DNA of 64,000 nucleotides from Sinanaerobacter chloroacetimidivorans (GTDB taxonomy: Bacteria; Bacillota; Clostridia; Peptostreptococcales; Anaerovoracaceae), in contig NZ_JAGSND010000015.1 of the NCBI RefSeq assembly GCF_018128545.1, positions 1 to 64,000 on the forward strand, in the 5' to 3' direction. The translations under genes and the position numbers were made by a program. Positions 1 through 9,380 of the stretch are shown here, piece after piece. The notes under the pieces are model-generated. The model ran no database searches and had not been told where the DNA came from. It was given only the letters and a program-made list of their open reading frames with translations. Each line of letters starts with the position of its first letter. Positions within the stretch are counted from its first letter, which is position 1.

Positions 1-1
1 G

Positions 2-79
2 AAATATGATGCTGAGATATGGTTCTCCCATGATCCTGACCAATTTGAGAAATGGGAAAAGGTGCCTCACTTATATTGA
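2..79 (+). CDS. C-terminal tail of a metallo-beta-lactamase-fold hydrolase (partial)
   Basis: A reading frame open from the window edge ends at TGA 77-79. The 25 visible residues contain the stretch FSHDPDQFEKWEKVPHLY. A closing FSHD-P-QF motif is typical of N-acyl homoserine lactonase-like metallo-beta-lactamase hydrolases, where it lies near the C terminus. Only the tail is visible, so the metal-binding HXHXDH motif cannot be checked and the family call rests on a short match. The next gene starts 45 bases later in the same direction, so the two could be co-transcribed. Confidence 0.45.
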   Translation, partial: KYDAEIWFSHDPDQFEKWEKVPHLY

Positions 80-123
80 TATAGCAAATCAGAAAATAAT
101 TATGTTTAAAGGATGGTAAAAAT

Positions 124-1020
124 ATGGAGAACAAAAGAATTCAGATCGGAATTGCTCCGATCGCTTGGACCAATGATGATCTGCCGGATTTAGGCAGTGA
201 AAATACATTTGAGCAGTGTGTCAGTGAAATGGCGCTCGCCGGATTTAAAGGATGCGAAGTAGGGAACAAGTATCCAAGAGATACCAAAGTTCTGAAGAGA
301 GCACTTGATCTCCGCGGGATTAAGATCTGCAATGCATGGTTCAGCGCATGTTTTACAACAAAGCCGGAAGAAGAAGTAATAAAGGAATTTATTGAGCAAA
401 GAGATTTCTTATATGAAATGGGTGCAAAGGTAATCGGTGCTGCTGAAGTTGGAAACAGCATTCAGGGACTACCGGATCCGATTTTTGATGCAAAACCGGT
501 TTATACGGAAGAACAATGGGAAAAAGTGATCAAGGGATATAATAAAATGGCTGATCTGGCGGAAGAAAAAGGCATGAAGCTTTCCTGCCATCATCATATG
601 GGCACCGGTGTTCAGACCATGGAAGAAATTGACCGTTTTATGGACAGTGTGCAGGATAACGTGTATTTGCTTTACGATTCCGGCCATATTTATTATTCGG
701 AAGGAAACTATGAAGCTTGTCTTACTTTGCTCAAAAAATACATTGATAGAATCGCTCACGTTCATCTCAAGGACGTAAGACCGGAAGTGATTGAAAAGGT
801 AAGAAAAGAAAAAATGAGCTTCCTGGATGGGGTTCGTGCCGGAACCTTTACGGTTCCGGGAGACGGAGTCATTGATTTTGAACCAATCTTTAAAATGATC
901 AATGAAAACAATTATGAAGGATGGATGGTCGTAGAGGCTGAACAGGATCCTGCCAAAGCAAATCCATTTGAATATGCATTGAAAGCCAGAAAATATATTG
1001 AAGAAAAATCTGGATTCTGA
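124..1020 (+). CDS. iolE: Myo-inosose-2 dehydratase
   Basis: A 298-residue TIM-barrel protein of the xylose isomerase-like/AP endonuclease 2 superfamily. The N-terminal [17 protein letters not shown] is the hallmark of IolE, which dehydrates scyllo-inosose (2-keto-myo-inositol) in inositol catabolism. The usual metal-binding positions are visible: a glutamate in the AAEVG region near residue 114, the CHHHMGTG stretch near 155, DSGHI near 187, HVHLKD near 215 and a C-terminal VEAEQD glutamate near 274. Length matches the family. An AAAGGA-like site lies about 10 bases before the ATG. No other iol gene is in view, so the operon probably lies upstream of the window. A strong terminator follows. 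Confidence 0.9.
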   Translation: MENKRIQIGIAPIAWTNDDLPDLGSENTFEQCVSEMALAGFKGCEVGNKYPRDTKVLKRALDLRGIKICNAWFSACFTTKPEEEVIKEFIEQRDFLYEMGAKVIGAAEVGNSIQGLPDPIFDAKPVYTEEQWEKVIKGYNKMADLAEEKGMKLSCHHHMGTGVQTMEEIDRFMDSVQDNVYLLYDSGHIYYSEGNYEACLTLLKKYIDRIAHVHLKDVRPEVIEKVRKEKMSFLDGVRAGTFTVPGDGVIDFEPIFKMINENNYEGWMVVEAEQDPAKANPFEYALKARKYIEEKSGF

Positions 1021-1071
1021 TACCAATTATCGAATCAAGAGTAAAATCATTTTTGTCCTCCAAAGACAAAG

Positions 1072-1133
1072 GGAATGCCTGCAGTAAATTGGACAGTCTT
1101 TTCTGACAGCTCAATTCCTGCAGGTATTTTTTA
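1072..1133 (+). terminator. Rho-independent terminator after iolE
   Basis: A long hairpin pairs AATGCCTGCAG with CTGCAGGTATT (one G-U pair), with a second inner stem AATT/ACAG pairing to CTGT/AATT. It ends in a run of six T. It closes the iolE transcript before the M23 peptidase gene. Confidence 0.8.
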
Positions 1134-1265
1134 CAGTTGATATTTTTTTAAAATTATGGCTTACTTTTATTAGCAGTATTTCCATATTGTGAAGTGATTA
1201 GCTTTACCGATCAATTGTAATAATTACTGTATAGGGATCATCGGTTACTTAACTGGGAGGATATT

Positions 1266-2627
1266 ATGAAGAAATCAGCATTTGGAAAAGTATTATTCAT
1301 ATTAATCATTGCAGCTTTTTCCTTCACGTTCTATTTGTATAAAGCTGAGCCTGATTTTTTTCTGGAACGTTTTTATGATCGTATTTACTCAGACCGTCTT
1401 GAGGCAGTACCGGAAGTTTTACTGAACGAAACCCCCGTCTTCTTTGACATGACCGGGGAAGAGTGGCGCATTCGAAAGAATAACGGACAATGGTACACAC
1501 CACCAAATGAGCCTGACAATATCAGGATGAGCGGTTATGAACCCCAACCTGCTGCTGCCGTAACCTCCTATGAAAACAAATTGGCGGTGAATGTCGATAA
1601 AGAGCCAGACAGGGCAAGCCTGAAAATCATTGAGACAGACTCTGATGAGGTTGTTTTGGAACAACAGGCGGGGGATCTATTCAATCTTCCGCTGCCGGAG
1701 AGGAACGGAGACTTTACGTATGAACTGACGATGGAATGGACCCGAAAAGAGAATCCCTACCGGGGGAAATATGTACTTAAAATCCCTGTGGCAATGGATT
1801 TGCCGGAGAAATTTGTTTTTTCGGCACAAAAGCTTATGCAGGGTCAGCTGTTGGAGGTTAAAGTCTGCTATGCCGACAATCCGGATGACATTATTTTCAA
1901 GCAATCCATTTACAGTAAGTTCCGATGGTATCAACAGGACGGTTTTCTCAGGGGTTATTTACCTACGAATTATAATGTAAAACCGGGTTTGTATCAAATC
2001 AATTATGGTATCAAAAGTAAAGGGGCTGAGTCTACCCAGGAAATTGAGATAGCGGAATATGATTACCATATTCAATACTTAAGCATTGATCCGAAAACGG
2101 AACAGGAAACAAGAAATGAAGCAGCCTACGCTGAATATCACAAATATTACACACCCGTAAGAAATCAATCGGAGCCGTCCAGATACTATACGCAAAGTTT
2201 CATTTTGCCGGTCAGAGGGTGCCTTACCACAGAATTCGGAGAGACTCGCTACGTCAACGATTTACCGACTTCGTACAGGCATCTGGGCCTGGATATTGCC
2301 GCACCTGCCGGGACCGAGGTTAAGGCCGCGAATCGAGGCAAAGTGGTTCTGGCAAGATCGCTGACACTTACGGGGAACACTATTATGATTGACCACGGGG
2401 AGGGTTTGTTTAGTGTCTATCATCACATGCTGAACCTTTCGGTAAAAGCAGGTGAAATAGCGGAGCGTGGGCAAAAGATAGGAGAAGTCGGCTCCACCGG
2501 TTTTTCCACCGGACCCCACCTGCATTTTATGATATCGTATTACTCGATGAATCTTGAACCCGGTTATTTTCTCGTCGGGCAGCCGATCACTTATGAGAAT
2601 TATCAGGAGTTTATCTCCAGCCCCTAA
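1266..2627 (+). CDS. Membrane-anchored M23 (LytM-type) peptidase
   Basis: A 453-residue protein with one N-terminal membrane segment (about residues 7-25) and no lipobox, then an extracellular region of about 300 residues without a recognised domain. The C terminus holds a complete M23 domain: the zinc ligands of H339-x3-D343 (HLGLD) and the H418-L-H420 motif (PHLHF) are all present. Such proteins cleave peptidoglycan cross-bridges or, when degenerate, regulate other hydrolases; here the active site is intact, so catalysis is likely. The gene has a GGGAGG site 6 bases before the ATG and is followed 75 bases later by the MutS-like gene. Confidence 0.85.
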   Translation: MKKSAFGKVLFILIIAAFSFTFYLYKAEPDFFLERFYDRIYSDRLEAVPEVLLNETPVFFDMTGEEWRIRKNNGQWYTPPNEPDNIRMSGYEPQPAAAVTSYENKLAVNVDKEPDRASLKIIETDSDEVVLEQQAGDLFNLPLPERNGDFTYELTMEWTRKENPYRGKYVLKIPVAMDLPEKFVFSAQKLMQGQLLEVKVCYADNPDDIIFKQSIYSKFRWYQQDGFLRGYLPTNYNVKPGLYQINYGIKSKGAESTQEIEIAEYDYHIQYLSIDPKTEQETRNEAAYAEYHKYYTPVRNQSEPSRYYTQSFILPVRGCLTTEFGETRYVNDLPTSYRHLGLDIAAPAGTEVKAANRGKVVLARSLTLTGNTIMIDHGEGLFSVYHHMLNLSVKAGEIAERGQKIGEVGSTGFSTGPHLHFMISYYSMNLEPGYFLVGQPITYENYQEFISSP

Positions 2628-2702
2628 TTACCGGCGATCTAATCGCTTCTAGCAACTTCTTTTAGAGATAATGGTTTTTACTTTAATCTGTGAGGTAATG
2701 GT

Positions 2703-4484
2703 TTGAAAGATCTTTTTGAAGCAGCTATCTGCAAACAAAAAAGCAAGTTTCATAAAAATAAGCGGCTATACAATTTGGTTGGCTACATCAAGCTGATCCT
2801 TTTCATATTTTTCGCTGTCAGCATTTATTTCGTGATTACACGACAGGAAAGTATGGTCTTCGCTGCAGCAGCAGTCGTACTTCTTATCATTCAAATTGCG
2901 GCATGGGTATATCACGCTATCTTAAACGCAAGGGTGGAGCAATCAAAAGGAATCATTGAAATCAATCGAAGACATCTTGACCGACTTACAGGTAAATGGA
3001 CAGAGTTTCCCGATACGGGCGAAGAGTTTATTGACGCAGAGCACCCCTATGGATGTGATTTGGATATCGTAGGAAAGGATTCGTTGTTCCAGCTCCTTAA
3101 CACGACCCACACATGGCATGGGCGCCGCGCTTTTGCCGCTGATCTGCTGCATGCAGCATATTCGAAACAGGAAATCATACAACGCCAGGAAGCTGTAAAG
3201 GAACTTGCGGAAAATAAAGAGTTCACCGATGAGCTTGAGTACCGATTTTCAAAGATTGGCAGCGATCCTGCTGCGGAAGTGCTGCTGCAAGAATTACGGG
3301 ATGCTCAGCCTTTCATAAAAAAACGATCTCTAAGGATTCTGTTGACATATGGTCCTCTCATTGCAATTCTGCTTATGGGGCTTTCTGTGATATTCCATTG
3401 GAAGCAGCTCTATTTACTTTCTGTGATACTTTTTGCTGTACAGACCCTGGTCTGGTTAACGGGGATGCCGGCCACTTATAAGTTTATTCGAATCGTGAAT
3501 CGCCTTCCGTTCAGGCTGAATGCCTACAAAGAGGTTCTTGAACTTGTTGATACGACCAAATTTGCAGCTGAAAAATTGAAGGAAATACAAACCAATTTAA
3601 CGACCTCAGATCTTTCGGCGGTGCAGGCCATAAAGGCACTTGCTAAGATTGCAGATAAGGTCAGTGTCCGCGGCGTACCTATTGTGTATTTCCTATTAAA
3701 TGTGCTCCTCCTTTGGGATTATGAGTGTGTGTTCATGCTGGAGGATTGGAAGAAAAAATATGCACCGTACTGTGAAAAATGGTTCCTCGCCCTTGGAGAA
3801 CTGGAGAGCCTTTCTTGTTTTGCGACAATGACAAAGGTCTGCAGCCATACCTGTTTTCCGCATATCTCTGACACTCGCGGGTTGGAGGCAACAGAGCTGG
3901 GTCATCCGCTGATACCGGACTCCGTCAGGGTTACAAATCAGATCCGGCTCAACAATAACATTGTCATTATCTCAGGCTCGAATATGTCCGGAAAAACGAC
4001 TTACCTTAGAACGGCAGGAATCAATATTGTGCTGGCACGAGCAGGCGGCCCGGTATGCGCAATGGAAATGACCTGTTCGGACCTTCACATCATTACATCG
4101 ATGCGCATTGCGGATGATTTGAACGAGGGTGTCTCCACCTTTTATGCCGAACTAAAACGGATAAAAGGAATACTGGATAACTCCAGGAACGACCGTAACA
4201 CGCTGTTTCTCATAGACGAGATCTTCCGAGGAACAAACTCCGTTGACAGACTGACCGGTGCAAGAACCGTTATCACCAAGCTAAACGAACTTGGTGCGAT
4301 GGGAATGGTTACAACACACGACCTTGAGCTGTGTGAATTACAGCAAGCGATTCCCCGCATCCAAAATTACAGCTTTTCAGAGTATTATGAAAACGGGCGG
4401 ATCTATTTTGATTATAAAATACAACATGGTAAGTCGAAGACCACAAATGCAAGGTTTCTTATGGAACTGGTTGGAATCATCTAG
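2703..4484 (+). CDS. MutS-family ATPase with N-terminal membrane segments
   Basis: A 593-residue protein with a TTG start (GAGGT about 9 bases upstream). Hydrophobic pairs near residues 25-75 and 210-255 suggest four membrane helices. The C terminus is a MutS domain V ATPase: Walker A GSNMSGKTT (from about G425), Walker B LFLIDE (D505/E506) and the TTHDLELC histidine switch near 540. The mismatch-recognition domains I and II of true MutS are absent, and the lever/core region is short. This matches a clostridial family of short MutS-like proteins of unknown role; mismatch repair should not be assumed. It lies 150 bases upstream of ligD, and co-transcription is possible. Confidence 0.8.
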   Translation: MKDLFEAAICKQKSKFHKNKRLYNLVGYIKLILFIFFAVSIYFVITRQESMVFAAAAVVLLIIQIAAWVYHAILNARVEQSKGIIEINRRHLDRLTGKWTEFPDTGEEFIDAEHPYGCDLDIVGKDSLFQLLNTTHTWHGRRAFAADLLHAAYSKQEIIQRQEAVKELAENKEFTDELEYRFSKIGSDPAAEVLLQELRDAQPFIKKRSLRILLTYGPLIAILLMGLSVIFHWKQLYLLSVILFAVQTLVWLTGMPATYKFIRIVNRLPFRLNAYKEVLELVDTTKFAAEKLKEIQTNLTTSDLSAVQAIKALAKIADKVSVRGVPIVYFLLNVLLLWDYECVFMLEDWKKKYAPYCEKWFLALGELESLSCFATMTKVCSHTCFPHISDTRGLEATELGHPLIPDSVRVTNQIRLNNNIVIISGSNMSGKTTYLRTAGINIVLARAGGPVCAMEMTCSDLHIITSMRIADDLNEGVSTFYAELKRIKGILDNSRNDRNTLFLIDEIFRGTNSVDRLTGARTVITKLNELGAMGMVTTHDLELCELQQAIPRIQNYSFSEYYENGRIYFDYKIQHGKSKTTNARFLMELVGII

Positions 4485-4634
4485 GCATACACCGGCTGGG
4501 CTGATTTTGCATATTCCTTATGAAACCCGCGGATAATACCTAGAAACTGATTTAAAAAGTTTTCGACTTTCTTAGCTGCATAATAGAATGTGATAAAGCT
4601 GCAGCATATCGGACGAAAAGGTAAATTGTTATAA

Positions 4635-7097
4635 ATGACTATAAAATTAGAAGAATACAACCAAAAAAGAAATTTTGAAAGAACGGTGGAACCGGAAGGA
4701 AAAGCAGAAGATCCGGAAAAGCACCTGAAGTTTGTCGTCCAGCACCATGCAGCCCGCAGAGATCACTACGACCTGCGTCTCGAATGGGACGGTGCTCTTT
4801 TAAGTTGGGCGGTGCCTAAGGGGCCTTCCTACGATACCCATGACAAGAGGCTTGCCGTACAAGTGGAGGATCATCCTCTGGAATACAGGAACTTTGAGGG
4901 GACGATTCCAAAAGGTGAATATGGCGGAGGAGTCGTAATGCTTTGGGATGAAGGCTACTGGGAGCCTCAGTCGGACGTGGAAGAAGGACTCTGTACGGGC
5001 TCGTTGAAGTTTATTCTAAAAGGAAGAAGACTTAAGGGTAAATGGGCTTTGGTTCGATTAAAACCAAAAGCGGGTGAGACTAAGAACAACTGGCTCTTGC
5101 TCAAAGAAAAAGATGATTACGCGAAAACTGCGGACAAGATTCCTGAGTTTACCACCAGCATCAGAACAGGGCGCACCATGACGGAAATCGAAAAAGGGGA
5201 AGAGGTAAAAATCACGCGGAATCCCTTTGATAAGGTCAACGTACAGCTTGCCAAACTTGTCAATACGATTCCCACCAGCGAGGATTGGCTATTTGAACTG
5301 AAATACGACGGCTACAGGATCCTTGCATATCTGGAAGGCAGCAACGTTCGGCTCATCACCAGGAACGGCAATGATTATACAAAACGGTTTACCGATATTG
5401 CATATTCACTCATTGATTGGGCTGCCGGAAGGGCGATGATTCTGGACGGAGAAATGGTGATCCTGGATGTGGAAGGTAAGACGGATTTCCAGGCGCTGCA
5501 AAATTATATGAGAAATCCTAAAGGCCAACACCTTACCTATATCGTCTTTGATCTCCTGGCACTGGATGGCGAGGACTTCAGGGGACACCGCCTGATTGAC
5601 CGAAAAGAAACGCTGAAAGCGCTGATGAAGGATTCTCATAAAAACCTACGCTATAGCCAACATCTCGAAGGAAAAGGAAAGGAATTTTTTCATGCAGCTT
5701 GTCAGGCAAATTTAGAAGGGATCGTTGGTAAAAAAGCAAATTCCATCTACAGCGGGACAAGAAACGGTGACTGGATCAAGCTGAAATGTGAAAAAAGACA
5801 GGAATTTGTCATTGGAGGATATACGCTTTCTGATAAAAAAACGAGCGGGGTAAGCTCGCTTCTCCTTGGCATTTATGAGGGTGAGGAATTGGTCTATGCC
5901 GGACGTGCCGGAACGGGCTTCACCGTACAGACCATGAAAGAGCTCGAAGATAAATTTAAAAGTATAAAGCGGAAAGAGACTCCTTTCATACGGGAACCGG
6001 AGTCTAAGAAGAACGAAGAAATTACCTGGCTCGAACCTGTGCTGGTCGCGGAAATCAAGTTTGCAGAATGGACCGAAGATCATCTGTTAAGACAAGCAAG
6101 CTTTAAGGGCCTTCGGACGGATAAGGATCCGCGGGATATCAAAAGAGAAAATGCGAATGATGAAACCGAGTCAGATGAAAGGCCTGAAGAGGAGCAATCA
6201 CCCGCCGAAGAATTGGAGAGACCAATGAATGCAACAGATAACAGTATAAGCATCGCCGGCATAAAGGTTACCAGCCCGGACAAGGTGATCTTTGAAAATC
6301 CTGAAATCACAAAAGTCGATGTGGTCCGATATTACGAAAGGATCTCGGAGCGCATGCTGCCGTATGTGTGTAACAGAATTCTCAGCATTGTACGCTGCCC
6401 GAAGGGAGTTTCACAGTCTTGCTTCTTTAAAAAGCATCCCGGTCCGGATAACAAAGCAATCGTCACAATGCCAATCACGAACAGCAGAGGAGAAACGGAA
6501 GATTACTTCTATATCGAGAATATTTCCGGACTCATCTATGAAGCTCAAATGGGTACGCTGGAATTTCATACCTGGGGAAGCCGTGCTAACGATCTGGAAA
6601 AGCCGGATATGATGGTATTTGATCTGGATCCGGATGAGGAAATGGATCTGGAAACGGTGCGCCAGGGGGTCAAAGATGTAAAAAGTATCCTTGAGCAGCT
6701 ATCTCTTAAATCGTATCTTAAGACCAGCGGAGGGAAAGGGTACCATGTGGTTGTACCTTTCAAACCAACTGTGGATTGGGAGACCTTTCACGATTTTGCC
6801 AGGCGTATTGCCGAAGTGATGGAACAGCAGTGGCCTGACCGCTACACAAGTAACGTCAGAAAGGTGAATCGGAAAAACAAGATCTTCATCGACTGGATTC
6901 GAAACGGCAGAGGGGCCACAAGTATCGCTCCCTATTCCGTAAGAGCAAGAAACGGGGCAAGAGTCTCTATGCCCATTACATGGAAAGAGCTTGAGACGGT
7001 GGAGCCTGATGGTGTCAGTATGGCAGATGCGCTAATCAGGATTAACGGTGAGGATCCATGGAAAGATTTTTTTCAGATCGATCAACGACTGAAATGA
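4635..7097 (+). CDS. ligD: ATP-dependent DNA ligase D (phosphoesterase-ligase-polymerase)
   Basis: An 820-residue multidomain protein of bacterial non-homologous end joining. The 3'-phosphoesterase domain is first (about residues 30-150, with HHAARRDHYDLRLEW supplying H37/H38, H44 and D46). The ATP-dependent ligase follows (about 205-500, nucleophile K223 in KYDG), then the primase-polymerase (about 545-820, metal-binding D663-L-D665). A Glu/Asp-rich linker (about 505-545) separates ligase and polymerase. This order resembles Pseudomonas LigD rather than mycobacterial (polymerase first) or Bacillus (no phosphoesterase) forms. Its partner Ku is not in the window. All catalytic motifs I can check are intact. 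A weak AAAGG lies 12 bases before the ATG. Confidence 0.95.
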   Translation: MTIKLEEYNQKRNFERTVEPEGKAEDPEKHLKFVVQHHAARRDHYDLRLEWDGALLSWAVPKGPSYDTHDKRLAVQVEDHPLEYRNFEGTIPKGEYGGGVVMLWDEGYWEPQSDVEEGLCTGSLKFILKGRRLKGKWALVRLKPKAGETKNNWLLLKEKDDYAKTADKIPEFTTSIRTGRTMTEIEKGEEVKITRNPFDKVNVQLAKLVNTIPTSEDWLFELKYDGYRILAYLEGSNVRLITRNGNDYTKRFTDIAYSLIDWAAGRAMILDGEMVILDVEGKTDFQALQNYMRNPKGQHLTYIVFDLLALDGEDFRGHRLIDRKETLKALMKDSHKNLRYSQHLEGKGKEFFHAACQANLEGIVGKKANSIYSGTRNGDWIKLKCEKRQEFVIGGYTLSDKKTSGVSSLLLGIYEGEELVYAGRAGTGFTVQTMKELEDKFKSIKRKETPFIREPESKKNEEITWLEPVLVAEIKFAEWTEDHLLRQASFKGLRTDKDPRDIKRENANDETESDERPEEEQSPAEELERPMNATDNSISIAGIKVTSPDKVIFENPEITKVDVVRYYERISERMLPYVCNRILSIVRCPKGVSQSCFFKKHPGPDNKAIVTMPITNSRGETEDYFYIENISGLIYEAQMGTLEFHTWGSRANDLEKPDMMVFDLDPDEEMDLETVRQGVKDVKSILEQLSLKSYLKTSGGKGYHVVVPFKPTVDWETFHDFARRIAEVMEQQWPDRYTSNVRKVNRKNKIFIDWIRNGRGATSIAPYSVRARNGARVSMPITWKELETVEPDGVSMADALIRINGEDPWKDFFQIDQRLK

Positions 7098-7112
7098 AAA
7101 TCTTAAATAATA

Positions 7113-7141
7113 TTGCCCATGGGTCTTCATTTAGATATAAT
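7113..7141 (+). promoter_or_regulatory. Sigma-A-type promoter for the HxlR gene
   Basis: TTGCCC and a perfect TATAAT are separated by 17 bases, with the start codon about 70 bases downstream. This places the HxlR gene under its own promoter rather than on the ligD transcript. Confidence 0.6.
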
Positions 7142-7213
7142 CAGAGTACAAATCATAAGATGTAGATAGCGGCGATTATTCTGGAGGTCATCTTAAGAAG
7201 GAGAGAGTACTCA

Positions 7214-7642
7214 ATGGAAAAAAGCAATCCAGGAAAAAATAATTTATATAATTTTGAAAATGACCCTTATAATTATGTGATTAATACTTTTTGCAATAGA
7301 TGGAAATTCTGTATCATACGTGGTATTTATTTTGATGGGGCAACCAGGTTTAATCGATTTACCAAGCAGCTGCCCATCTCGGAAAAAGTTCTGACAATGA
7401 CTTTAAAAGAGTTGGAAACAGACGGATTAATCGAACGTACCGTTTATCCTGAAGTGCCGGTAAGGGTTGAGTATACGCTCACAGATGCCGGAAGAAGTTT
7501 AATGCCTCTTTTGGATATGATGTATGATTGGGGATGGAAGCGCATGAAAGAGTTGGGTTTGGAAATAGACCCGCTGGGTGAGATGTGGCACGGATATCGG
7601 GAGAAGGATGAGGCTTTCATGAAAAACCCGTTTAAAAAATAG
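7214..7642 (+). CDS. HxlR-family winged-helix transcriptional regulator
   Basis: A 142-residue protein with the HxlR layout: the family opening C-N-R-W-K near residue 30, the recognition helix region in TRFNRFTKQLPISEKVLTMT (about 47-66), then L-x-E-L-E-x-D-G-L-I-x-R-T and the beta wing with VPVRVEYTLTDAGRSL (about 80-97). HxlR proteins are dimeric redox, aldehyde or stress sensors that usually control a neighbouring enzyme gene. Here the next genes are a GntP permease and a flavin reductase, which are candidate targets, although they start from a separate promoter. GAAGGAGAG precedes the ATG. The usual sensing cysteine cannot be assigned; one Cys lies in the opening motif. Confidence 0.85.
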   Translation: MEKSNPGKNNLYNFENDPYNYVINTFCNRWKFCIIRGIYFDGATRFNRFTKQLPISEKVLTMTLKELETDGLIERTVYPEVPVRVEYTLTDAGRSLMPLLDMMYDWGWKRMKELGLEIDPLGEMWHGYREKDEAFMKNPFKK

Positions 7643-7659
7643 TACTTAAGAATCAGTGA

Positions 7660-7698
7660 AGCCGAATGCAGATTGAAATGCATTCGGCTTTTCTTTTT
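7660..7698 (+). terminator. Rho-independent terminator after HxlR gene
   Basis: Perfect 11-bp stem AGCCGAATGCA / TGCATTCGGCT with an 8-base loop, followed by TTTTCTTTTT. The 308-base gap 7643-7950 holds this terminator, the next promoter and nothing else that I can support. Confidence 0.9.
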
Positions 7699-7807
7699 AT
7701 TATTCCGTCATTTCCCATTTTTTTTATTGCACTTACCAAAAGGAAAGCAACTTTTCTGCCGGTATGTTGCCAGCAACATTTTCTGCTTATGGAAAAATTG
7801 TACGTAA

Positions 7808-7836
7808 TTTACATCAATATCTCCTTGCTCTATACT
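7808..7836 (+). promoter_or_regulatory. Sigma-A-type promoter for the GntP-reductase unit
   Basis: TTTACA and TATACT separated by exactly 17 bases, 115 bases upstream of the GTG start. The long leader has no recognised riboswitch. Confidence 0.6.
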
Positions 7837-7950
7837 CGAATTGTTAAAAATAAACCAATATTGTGACGGCCATTACAATAGCAGACGTTTTCCTTTTGAA
7901 AAGGGAAACAAACAGTAACAGATCAGTATAAACAAGGGAGGAAGAAAATT

Positions 7951-9294
7951 GTGACTATGTCTTTTGTCATTGGTATACTATCTATTCTAATTGCATTTGG
8001 AATGCTGGTATACTTCTCGTTTAAAGGATTTTCAATCATCTGGTTAGCTCCGATTTGTGCACTGGTAGTGATAGTGCTGAATCAAATGGATCCATATACA
8101 GTCATTACAGAGGCATTTATGGGGGGATTTTCCGGGGTGGTTGCCGCTTTATTCCCCATATTCTTTTTAGCAATCTTAATGGGACGTATCTACACGGATT
8201 CCAATGCAGCCATGTCCATCGCGAAAACGTTAATGCATGTTTTCGCAAGAAACGCTGCAGGAGAAAGAAAACAGCTGATTGCAATTATTATCTGTGCAGT
8301 GACCGGCTTTGCTCTTGCGTATGGCGGTATCGATACCTTTTGTGTGTTGTTCACTCTTTTCCCGGTTATTTTGAGTATCAGTGAACAAGCTGACATTCCC
8401 AGAAGATTCATGATCGGGATCATGTGTATCGGAGTTACTGCGGCTGCGGTTTGTCCCGGTGCGCCGCTTGTATCGAATTACATACCAATGCCTATTTTAG
8501 GAACGCCTTCTACGGCAGGTTTTCTGCCGGGGATTATTGGAAGCCTGATTATCCTTGTGGGATGCTGCTGGACTTTGTTTTCAATGGTAAAGAAAGCCAG
8601 CCGAAACGGAGAACATTTTTCATATGGTCCGCTTCCGGTACCGGAGGAATCCGAGGATAGAAATTATCCAAGCTTTCTCTTTTCGATTTTACCCATTTTG
8701 TTTGTAGTTGTGGCTTTTGATATTTTTAAATTAACTCTCATCTATTCCTTAGCAATCGGTTTAATCGTTTCCCTAATTCTTTTGCCAAGATATTTTGTTG
8801 CCAAGGAAGGGGAAAGCGCTCTAAGAGCATTGATTCATACATTAAATGAAGGCGGCAGAGCCGCAGCTGAAGCCATTGCCATGCTTGCCATTATGGTTGG
8901 CTTTGCTTCTGTGGTACAGGCGGCACCTGTGTTTCAGACAATTGTTGACGGTGTGACCAACCTGTCTGTACCGTCGCTGTTTATTGTATTGATTTCAACA
9001 GGATTGATCGTTGCAATTACCGGATCTCCGCCGGCAGGACTTCAGATTATTCTACCTATTCTTTCAACAACGATTACGGACGTGCCCCCTGCGGCAATGC
9101 ACCGTGTAGCATCCATGGCAACCCAAACTTTAGATTTGCTTCCGTTTCAGGGTGCCATCATCATTATGCTTGGCATGGCAGGATTGTCTCATAAAGAGGG
9201 GTATCATCCAATATTCAGAGCCGAAGTTATTTGGGGATGTGTCGCAGCTGTAGTGGTAACGATTCTACTTACTCTTTTTCCTGCGCTTGCTTAA
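7951..9294 (+). CDS. GntP-family permease
   Basis: A 447-residue polytopic membrane protein with roughly a dozen hydrophobic segments. The N-terminal pattern (short helix, then F-K-G-F-S-I-I-W-L-A-P) and the internal GGIDTF and PGAPLVSNYIPMPILGTP loops fit the GntP/gluconate:H+ symporter superfamily, whose members carry gluconate, other sugar acids, hydroxy acids or D-serine. The substrate cannot be read from sequence. It starts with GTG behind GGGAGGAAG. The reductase gene follows after 86 bases with only a small hairpin between them, so the permease probably imports a substrate, such as an unsaturated acid, for that enzyme; this is inference from position. Confidence 0.82.
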   Translation: MTMSFVIGILSILIAFGMLVYFSFKGFSIIWLAPICALVVIVLNQMDPYTVITEAFMGGFSGVVAALFPIFFLAILMGRIYTDSNAAMSIAKTLMHVFARNAAGERKQLIAIIICAVTGFALAYGGIDTFCVLFTLFPVILSISEQADIPRRFMIGIMCIGVTAAAVCPGAPLVSNYIPMPILGTPSTAGFLPGIIGSLIILVGCCWTLFSMVKKASRNGEHFSYGPLPVPEESEDRNYPSFLFSILPILFVVVAFDIFKLTLIYSLAIGLIVSLILLPRYFVAKEGESALRALIHTLNEGGRAAAEAIAMLAIMVGFASVVQAAPVFQTIVDGVTNLSVPSLFIVLISTGLIVAITGSPPAGLQIILPILSTTITDVPPAAMHRVASMATQTLDLLPFQGAIIIMLGMAGLSHKEGYHPIFRAEVIWGCVAAVVVTILLTLFPALA

Positions 9295-9311
9295 AAGCGG
9301 AAACCATCACT

Positions 9312-9333
9312 TCTCTTAAATGAACTTAAGAGA
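9312..9333 (+). repeat. Intercistronic hairpin between permease and reductase genes
   Basis: Perfect 8-bp inverted repeat TCTCTTAA / TTAAGAGA with a 6-base loop and no T run. It could stabilise the upstream mRNA or be a protein site; it does not look like a terminator. Confidence 0.5.
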
Positions 9334-9380
9334 GACCAAAACACACCAAACAACACTGGAACAGTGGAAAGGATTTTATT

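Noticed and set aside
469..1026. Reverse open frame of 185 codons across iolE
   Set aside because: Entirely inside the well-supported iolE gene; Phe-rich antisense shadow without a start signal.
7666..7866. Open frame of 66 codons between HxlR and GntP genes
   Set aside because: It begins inside the HxlR terminator hairpin, has no ribosome binding site, and covers the GntP promoter; composition is not protein-like.
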